Part shown: positions 16,219 through 21,103 of the stretch, piece after piece
How the letters are laid out: each line of letters starts with the position of its first letter
Numbering within the stretch: the stretch's first letter is position 1
Assembly: GCF_000003815.2 (NCBI RefSeq)
Contig: NW_023365747.1
Span: 20,340 to 41,442 of the forward strand
Direction: 5' to 3'
Length of the DNA stretch: 21,103 nt
Source: Branchiostoma floridae
Lineage: Eukaryota; Chordata; Leptocardii; Amphioxiformes; Branchiostomatidae
Made by a program: the position numbers and the translations under genes
Notes under the pieces: generated by a model
What the model was told of the DNA's origin: nothing
The model's database searches: none
Seen by the model: only the letters and a program-made list of their open reading frames with translations

Positions 16219-16233
16219 CGCGCGCGCGCGCGC
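16219..16233. repeat. (CG)n dinucleotide run
   Basis: ACGCGCGCGCGCGCGC, a short alternating tract. A similar run lies at the outer edge of the left THAP arm (17224-17236). Confidence 0.9.
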
Positions 16234-16320
16234 AATGCACACAAACACTAGTAATAATTGTTAATTTTTTGTATGGTTGGATACAAAGGTTAAAAGAACA
16301 ATCGAGATGGTAATACTTTT

Positions 16321-16510
16321 AAGAATCAAAACAACCCGTTTATTGAATGAAGCAAGCTATGCATTGTTCATATGTCGGCTCTCGCAAGGAAAGCTGAAAG
16401 TTCGCACCTCCGTGCTAATCCAAAATCGTCTCAAAGCGCGCCCCAAGCGCGCCCTTACCACGCCAGGACACTGACGCCAGAAGCGGCTGGCTGACTGGCC
16501 TATGACGTAG
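16321..16510 (+). repeat. Outer inverted-repeat arm, left
   Basis: This matches the reverse complement of 20122-20282: AATCAAAACAACCC, TTTATTGAATGAAGC, AGGAAAGCTGAAAGTTCGCA, CCTCCGTGCTAATCC, CTTACCACGCCAGGACACTG and GGCTGGCTGACTGGC are all shared in order. The arms differ by small indels and substitutions, more than the inner arms do, so this pair is older or evolves faster. Confidence 0.85.
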
Positions 16511-16630
16511 TCTCCAAGCAGAGGTCCGTGGGAAAAATCGTGACCATTTCCTTTGATTCATATTTTTTTTGAAGGTCGAAAATTATGAAAGGAAAAGGTC
16601 GCGATTTTCCCACCAACCTCTGCTTGGAGA
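16511..16630. mobile_element. MITE E: 120-bp palindromic element TCTCCAAGCAGAGGT
   Basis: The ends TCTCCAAGCAGAGGT (16511-16525) and ACCTCTGCTTGGAGA (16616-16630) are perfect inverted repeats, and the palindrome continues inward (GTGGGAAAAATCG / CGATTTTCCCAC). A diverged relative at 19993-20121 occupies the mirror-image position next to the right outer arm, so this segment was probably already part of the larger inverted repeat. A separate end copy lies at 16107-16120. Confidence 0.8.
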
Positions 16631-16704
16631 GAAGGTCATATACATGTAGTCCGGTATGGGAATAAAGTCAAAGTACCAAGTGTAGAAATACGAGGGGCGG
16701 GTAT

Positions 16705-16785
16705 ACGTAAGAACAGAAGGATCGAACCCGGGTCGGCGGATTGCAAATCATGGCCGCTATCGCTGTCGCCACAAAAGGTCTAGAG
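16705..16785 (-). repeat. tRNA-like SINE head (minus strand)
   Basis: On the minus strand GTGGCGACAGCGATAGCGG (A-box region, 16772-16754) is followed at tRNA spacing by GATTTGCAATCC and a good B box GGGTTCGATCC (16729-16719). The flanks do not pair as an acceptor stem, so it is a tRNA-derived SINE head or tRNA pseudogene, inserted between the left outer and inner arms and absent from the right side. Confidence 0.6.
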
Positions 16786-17185
16786 CCCGTGGACATGGAC
16801 GGTAGGCGGTACTTGAACACCACTGTTACACTATCTATAAATCCTAAAGGTTTTAATATCCAACCCTCCTTGGGTACGAGCAAGGAGGTTAGAAAACTTC
16901 CTTGGCACGAGGTTTGCAACAGCGGACATTATGTTGGATACTCAGTTTACTTCTTGCATACTGGAGCTTTCAGATGAACACCCATCCAAGCGTGTATTTG
17001 CCTGTTTCGGCTATTCCACTTAGATGTACCAACTTCAGCTAGGGGTTTTATACAGACATTATTGCAGATGTCCATGTTACTATATTATCTTTGCTTTATC
17101 TATTTTTCCAATCTTTTTTTCTCCGCAGTCTCTTTATTTTCGGTGTATATAGAAATAAAAGTGAAAAACAACAATACGCGACAAT

Positions 17186-17212
17186 CCAATCTCGTTGGGA
17201 GGTCTCGCGAGA
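17186..17212 (+). promoter_or_regulatory. Promoter-like CCAAT and TCTCGCGAGA motifs
   Basis: CCAAT (17186-17190) and the perfect palindrome TCTCGCGAGA (17203-17212) lie about 75 bp upstream of the left-arm ATG (17286), followed by a CG-rich run. TCTCGCGAGA is a known core motif of CpG-type promoters, bound by BANP and related factors in vertebrates. It lies just outside the duplicated arm, so the right copy lacks it. Promoter activity is inferred. Confidence 0.4.
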
Positions 17213-17223
17213 CTGTAAGCTGG

Positions 17224-18009
17224 CCGCGCGCGCGCGTGATTTGACAGTCGGACGGTAACAGCCTTTAGCAGCCCAGCGGCTAACAATGGCTTCTCCCAGC
17301 ATCGACTCGATCGAGTCAACTTCAGAGATTCGTTGTGCTATTATTTGGCAACATCCGCCGGTAAATCGGCATGCCATGAGCAGATAATATTGTTGTGAAC
17401 CTATGGACTCGATATCGTGCTGTAAATTTGCAAATTTCTGGTCATTTTCACAATGTTTGACGGGCGGTTTATGCTTGCTTGTCGTGAGAAAAACGTGCAT
17501 ATAGGCGCGTCGCCTTACTTGTAGTTACTCGGATAAGTTTGGCTCAAGCCGTAAAAATATCCCACAAAAGCTTACAAGTACCATCATTGGATCCTTGTAG
17601 ATCCAAACTCGTAAGACTTTTCGCGATTTTGACCGTAAATTAGTCGATGGCAACATATCGGCCTTTGGGAGTTTACGCGTACGTGAGTTGGGGAGGGGGG
17701 CGTGTTTTACGTGTTCGTTTTGATCAAGACGGGGTCACTTTTCCGACTATGTCTATGATTTCAGTTTTCGCCGGATGAAACTCCACAAAAACGTGAACAT
17801 ATCGATGTAGGGTCCTTCTGGGTAGAAATCTAGCATGGTTTCGGCGGCTTTGTGGGCAACTTTTTATTGGTTAACTTCATACGTGATGAGTGGGTGTGTC
17901 TGCAAATGTATAACGTTTGGCATTTGCTGTTCTTTTTCAGATCAACGCGTCGCGATCGAAATTCACATCATCAGGGAAATACTGCAAGTCATATGGATGC
18001 AATAGCCGT
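17224..18009 (+). pseudogene. Inner arm, left: 5' part of a THAP gene, truncated at the loop
   Basis: This is the inverted copy of 18993-19772. It carries ATG at 17286-17288 in good context (AACAATGG), exon 1 to 17360 (25 codons), donor CCG|GTAAAT, an intron of 580 bp, and acceptor CTGTTCTTTTTCAG ending at 17940. Exon 2 then reads as far as the first zinc ligands, KYCKSYGCNSR. At 18010 homology stops and the frame runs into unrelated sequence, so the THAP domain is cut after its first cysteine pair. Arm identity is high, with scattered substitutions and a few indels near 17700-17760. Confidence 0.75.
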
Positions 18010-18324
18010 ATTTCATGTTTTATAAAAGATGTCTTAACATATGTTCTTACTCGATCTCGTAGAGCTTTGCAACTCATGCTTTTGAGAAATGATAATTACA
18101 TGTATATATCATTAGTGTTTTTTCCAAATGATAGACAAGTTCTCACAGCATTTACAGTATTGACGAAAATAAGCATCCGATAAGTAATACTTTTGGGAAA
18201 TGGTAATGTTTCATACACATAATCATTCAAATGTACATTGTATTAAAATGTGAACTTTCAACATCTCTGACTGTTTTTGTGTGGCATAATTTTTGCAACA
18301 AATGAGACATCGTCCTACTCAGAC

Positions 18325-18717
18325 CTAAGACAGGTAAGCCGTAAGGTGTCCACTTCCCTGTGCTATACATAGTAGTCCACTGTATTCTGCCGATGCAGTG
18401 GTCTGGACACTCTGCATCAACAACTTCCGAAGTCTTTCTTCATACATACCATAGAGTTTCTTACCTCCTTTGGCTCTTTGAGTGAACAGCTCCGGTAGTA
18501 TGGCTGTTTTGTGAAAGTGGTCAAGCTTTGGGATATTCTTCTTCTGCCATTCTGAGTCTACTTTAATTCGTTCGCAGAATGAATTATCCCTGCCAAAGTA
18601 GACAACGAAGTCCGCCCAATTTAAGTTACAGCAATAGACATTCCCTTGCACTTGGTGGTGGTACCTGTGTGACGTCTTGAGTGCTGCACTGCTGTCTACC
18701 TTTGTTCTTTGGACTGC
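18325..18717 (-). pseudogene. YqaJ-type nuclease domain, C-terminal fragment
   Basis: The minus-strand frame, open from 18717 to a stop at 18325, contains LKTSHRYHHQVQGN, followed by WADFVVYFG, ERIKVDSEW, PKLDHFHKTAILPEL and a basic tail. This order matches the end of the YqaJ/lambda-exonuclease-like domain ('H.YyyQvQgqm...cdFvvyt....~~eRI..D..~w...lpkL..F~...iLPEl'). The QVQ motif belongs to the last conserved catalytic segment; the upstream Asp/Glu motifs are missing. It abuts the THAP frame (stop at 18723), consistent with an internal deletion joining N- and C-terminal parts. An in-frame TAG lies just upstream. A nuclease assisting transposition is inferred from family context only. Confidence 0.7.
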
Positions 18718-18722
18718 CTATT

Positions 18723-19714
18723 TTAGCGTGAGTCCTTTCTTTGAATGGGGACACAATGAATACACGAATGCGTTACTGGAAATACATGCAGTAGATGTAC
18801 ACATTTCCCGTTAAAAAGTATAAAAACGCACATTTCTAATTTCATGTTCATGGTGAAATTATCCCTTCCGAGCTGTCTTTTTACCAGACAATCCCAGTGC
18901 TTAAGTAACGTGTTATCATCAAGTACATTTGGGGGGATCTTGAAAAATATGATGCATGTTGGCACTTTCTCTTCATTGACACACTTGGACTGACGGCTAT
19001 TGCATCCATATGACTTGCAGTATTTCCCTGATGATGTGAATTTCGATCGCGACGCGTTGATCTGAAAAAGAACAGCAAATGCCAAACGTTATACATTTGC
19101 AGACACACCCACTCATTACATATTACGTTAACCAAAAAAGTCGGCCACAAAGCCGCTGAAACCATGCTAGATTTCTACCCAGAAGGACCCTACATCGATA
19201 TGTTCACGTTTTTGTGGAGTTTCATCTGGCGAAAACTGAAATCATAGTCAGAAAAGTGACTCCGCCTTGATCAAAACGAACGCATATACGCGGAAACACG
19301 CTCCCCTCCCCAACTCACGTACGCGTAAACTCCCAAAGTCGATATGTTGCCATCGACTAATTTACGGTCAAAATCGCGAAAAGTCTTACGAGTTTGGATC
19401 TACAAGGATCCAATGATGGTACTTGTAAGCTTTTGTGGGATATTTTTACGGCTTGAGCCAAACTTATCCGAGTAACTACAAGTAAGGCGACGCGCCTATA
19501 TGCACGTTTTTCTCACGACAAGCAAGCATAAACCGCCCGTCAAACATTGTGAAAATGACCAGAAATTTGCAAATTTACAGCACGATATCGAGTCCATAGG
19601 TTCACAACAATATTATCTGCTCATGGCATGCCGATTTACCGGCGGATGTTGCCAAATAAAAGCACAACGAATCTCTGAAGTTGACTCGATCGAGTCGATG
19701 CTGGGAGAAGCCAT
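18723..19714 (-). pseudogene. THAP zinc-finger DNA-binding domain gene, two exons, incomplete
   Basis: Exon 1 (19714-19640) encodes 25 residues beginning MASPSIDSIES and ends CCG|GTAAAT. After a 578-bp intron with acceptor CTTTTTCAG, exon 2 (19061-18723) continues in phase. Exon 2 shows the THAP start KYCKSYGCNSR (C-x4-C), FFKIPP (family 'F.FP'), and LLKHWDCLVKRQLGRDNF (family 'W...~.R'). The closing C-x2-H pair is not found before the stop at 18725-18723; a donor-like GTGCGT after MKLEM suggests the domain was finished in another exon now lost. THAP domains bind DNA in transposases of P, Kolobok and ISL2EU-like elements and in domesticated host factors. The inverted duplicate in the left arm argues for a mobile element. 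Confidence 0.6.
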
Positions 19715-19772
19715 TGTTAGCCGCTGGGCTGCTGAAGGCTGTTACCGTCCGACTGTCAAATCACGCGCGCGG
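18993..19772 (-). repeat. Inner inverted-repeat arm, right
   Basis: This is the reverse complement of 17224-18009, containing the first exon, intron and start of the THAP exon. The outer boundary falls at a CG-dinucleotide run in both arms (CCGCGCGCGTGATTTG), suggesting the rearrangement breakpoint lay there. The inner boundary is AATAGCCGT in both. The loop between arms is 983 bp (18010-18992). Confidence 0.92.
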
Positions 19773-19992
19773 TTAATAAGTACCAAACTCAGACGAAGGA
19801 GTGTAGTGAGCACAAAAGGTGTCTTTTGCCTGAATTGTGAGGAGCTTACAAACTCGTGTTCAATATTAAAACCTTTGAGATTAATATTGAATCAATACTA
19901 GTAGTCAAAGATAGTTTGCGCAAACTGTACTTTGACATTACTCTTCCCACGGAGCTTTTATCATTTTTGCTCCAGCAGACTACATGACCCAC

Positions 19993-20121
19993 TCTCCAAG
20001 CAAGCATGTACAGGTTGGTAGAGTCTTCAACATTGTCAACTTCTCATATGCCGGTAGGACCAGCGGGGAAAAGTGACCTTTGGGCTGGTCACACTTTACT
20101 CCACCAACATCTGCTTGGAAA
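19993..20121. mobile_element. Diverged MITE E relative at mirror position
   Basis: CTCCAAGCA (19993-20001) and TGCTTGGAAAG (20112-20122) are the ends. Inside, GGACCAGCGGGGAAAAGTGACC and GGTCACACTTTACTCCACCA form a weak palindrome like that of 16511-16630. It adjoins the right outer arm exactly as MITE E adjoins the left one. Confidence 0.55.
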
Positions 20122-20282
20122 GTTATACGCCAGTCAGCCAGCTGCTTCCGGCGTCAGTGTCCTGGCGTGGTAAGGTCGCGCTCTGGGGCGATTTAGGATT
20201 AGCACGGAGGTGCGAACTTTCAGCTTTCCTGGCGAGAGCCAAAAAACCGCTTCATTCAATAAATGGGTTGTTTTGATTTCTT
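20122..20282 (-). repeat. Outer inverted-repeat arm, right
   Basis: Reverse complement of 16321-16510 with small differences. An AT-to-GGTTTTTT replacement lies where the left arm has AAGCTATGCATTGTTCATATG. Confidence 0.85.
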
Positions 20283-20442
20283 CTCAGACACCAAGAACTT
20301 TCTTTGAGATTAGGATTACGGAATTCATACGAGCTCTACTAATCGTAAATATATCGTGTGCATTTCGCAAACCTCTTTTGAATTCAAATCCGTGTGTTGT
20401 TTGGTAATGAATCGTTTAAAATAACTATAAATTCGTGCCTAT

Positions 20443-20628
20443 AACCTCCTTGATTAAACTCTTATGAAAGCCGTTATATTCTTATAAAAACAGGCACTCC
20501 TGGCTTTGGAGATCTCCTCATAACAGGTTTAAATTCATATCTTTATGAAGCCATATGTGTTTTTTTTTCGTAGTGGACCAACAGATCTCTACAAACTTGT
20601 CACAGGGCTGAAGTAAACCAAGGAGGTT
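20443..20628. mobile_element. MITE F: 186-bp element with AACCTCCTTG ends
   Basis: It begins AACCTCCTTGATTAAAC and ends GTAAACCAAGGAGGTT, inverted repeats of about 17 bp with few mismatches. A further AACCTCCTTG occurs immediately after (20630-20639) and again at 20892-20901 at the array junction, and GAGCAAGGAGGTT occurs at 16878-16890. This is a short non-autonomous element family. Confidence 0.65.
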
Positions 20629-20901
20629 AAACCTCCTTGAGTAAACCAATAACAGCTATTAGCATGAAGGTGCAAAGTTTCCTCATTCTTTACAATGGCA
20701 AACAAACAAGTATCTATTCTCCTAGCAGAGGTTGGGTCCCCACGTGAAGGGAGCGAACCGATAAATTCCGACTACTTTTCCCAACTCACCATTCTGTGAC
20801 CAAAAATCCACTTGAAGAAAAAAATATTCACTTTCTTGGGTAATTCAATGGTACGTTAGGTAATGGGTATTGATTTGTCCGCATGATTTGTAACCTCCTT
20901 G
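20629..20901. other. Spacer between MITE F and the right array
   Basis: No gene is seen. It begins and ends with same-direction AACCTCCTTG motifs (20630-20639 and 20892-20901). A fragment AGCAGAGGTTGGG (20725-20737) resembles a MITE E end. Confidence 0.5.
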
Positions 20902-21103
20902 TTTACATTCATATAGCCCGTGGAGCTGCTTGATCAGCTATCGGCTCCGTGTGTTTTGTTTTACAGTATCCCTGTATAGAGCCCTAAACACCGATTTGTT
21001 GATGGTGACGTGAACCAAGTGTTTACATTCATATAGCCCGTGGAGCTGCTTGATCAGCTATCGGCTCCGTGTGTTTGTTGTTTACAGTATCCCTGTATAG
21101 AGC
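20902..21103 (-). repeat. 120-bp satellite units in inverse orientation, cut by the window edge
   Basis: Almost two units of the 13451-15733 array in reverse complement (TTTACATTCATATAGCCCGT, GGAGCTGCTTGATCAGC, ACCGATTTGTTGATGGTGAC). The first unit has the TTTTGTTTTAC variant and the second the TTGTTGTTTAC variant, the same two kinds seen next to each other in the left array. It begins directly after AACCTCCTTG and continues beyond the window. Confidence 0.95.

Larger units (their letters stand above)
16321..20282 (-). mobile_element. Fold-back element: nested inverted repeats around a THAP/YqaJ gene remnant
   Basis: Two concentric inverted-repeat pairs share nearly the same centre: 16321-16510 with 20122-20282, and 17224-18009 with 18993-19772. 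The left flank between outer and inner arms is about 360 bp longer because of a SINE-like and a MITE-like insert. The loop and right arm carry THAP- and YqaJ-coding sequence on the minus strand. As I recall it, THAP plus YqaJ coding is characteristic of ISL2EU-type elements in the PIF/Harbinger neighbourhood; THAP alone also fits P elements and Kolobok. No transposase catalytic domain is present, so this is a non-autonomous, rearranged copy. Exact ends and target-site duplication are not resolved. Confidence 0.6.

Noticed and set aside
15740-16240. Frames crossing the second gap
   Set aside because: Mostly composed of undetermined bases.
16705-16785. Functional tRNA gene on the minus strand
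   Set aside because: A and B boxes are present, but no acceptor stem forms, so it is listed as a SINE head.
17096-17500. Open frame of 134 codons on the minus strand of the left arm, repeated as 19500-19901 on the plus strand of the right arm
   Set aside because: It is antisense to the predicted first exon and intron. Its presence in both arms follows from the inverted duplication, and it has no recognisable domain.

Overview
The window looks like non-coding-rich nuclear DNA from an invertebrate animal. It has spliced genes with GT-AG introns, a fatty-acid-binding-protein (FABP) family gene, an APE-type LINE, many short inverted-repeat elements (MITEs), tRNA-derived SINE heads, a 120-bp tandem array and two assembly gaps (1752-1908, 15872-16103). 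A cephalochordate (Branchiostoma) is my best guess. That is inferred from repeat style and compactness, not from a diagnostic gene.

Layout. 1-1750: small duplications, a possible signal-peptide first exon on the minus strand (771-825), a tRNA-derived SINE head and a palindromic MITE. 1909-3800: mostly unannotated AT-rich DNA with a second MITE. 3801-9160: one host gene on the minus strand, a FABP/CRBP-like lipid-binding protein in four coding exons (9160-9085, 8864-8772, 8313-8231, 4217-4029) with a polyadenylation signal at 3806-3801. Its long third intron carries a MITE and a 3.24-kb 5'-truncated LINE (4444-7685) bounded by perfect 12-bp target-site duplications. The LINE landed at the edge of an older pogo-like MITE. 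9161-11006: diverged direct duplications and a CATT microsatellite. 11007-11136: a probable GC-rich terminal coding exon of an unrecognised plus-strand gene. 11137-13387: AT-rich interspersed repeat DNA.

13388-21103 is the most unusual part. A perfect 23-bp hairpin opens a tandem array of ~120-bp units (13451-15733) with trimeric higher-order structure. The same unit reappears in opposite orientation at the right edge (20902-21103). Between them lie nested inverted repeats: an outer pair (16321-16510 / 20122-20282) and an inner pair of ~780-bp arms (17224-18009 / 18993-19772) around a 983-bp loop. Each inner arm holds a promoter-proximal segment, a first exon, an intron and the start of a THAP zinc-finger exon. 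The right arm plus loop continues (minus strand) through the THAP domain and then into the C-terminal part of a YqaJ-type nuclease domain. I read this as a fold-back, internally deleted derivative of a THAP + YqaJ DNA transposon whose 5' end is duplicated head-to-head, set inside oppositely oriented satellite-like arrays.

Functionally there is one plausible host gene (FABP-like), possible fragments of two others, and otherwise mobile-element DNA. All similarity statements rest on reading motifs by eye; no search was run.
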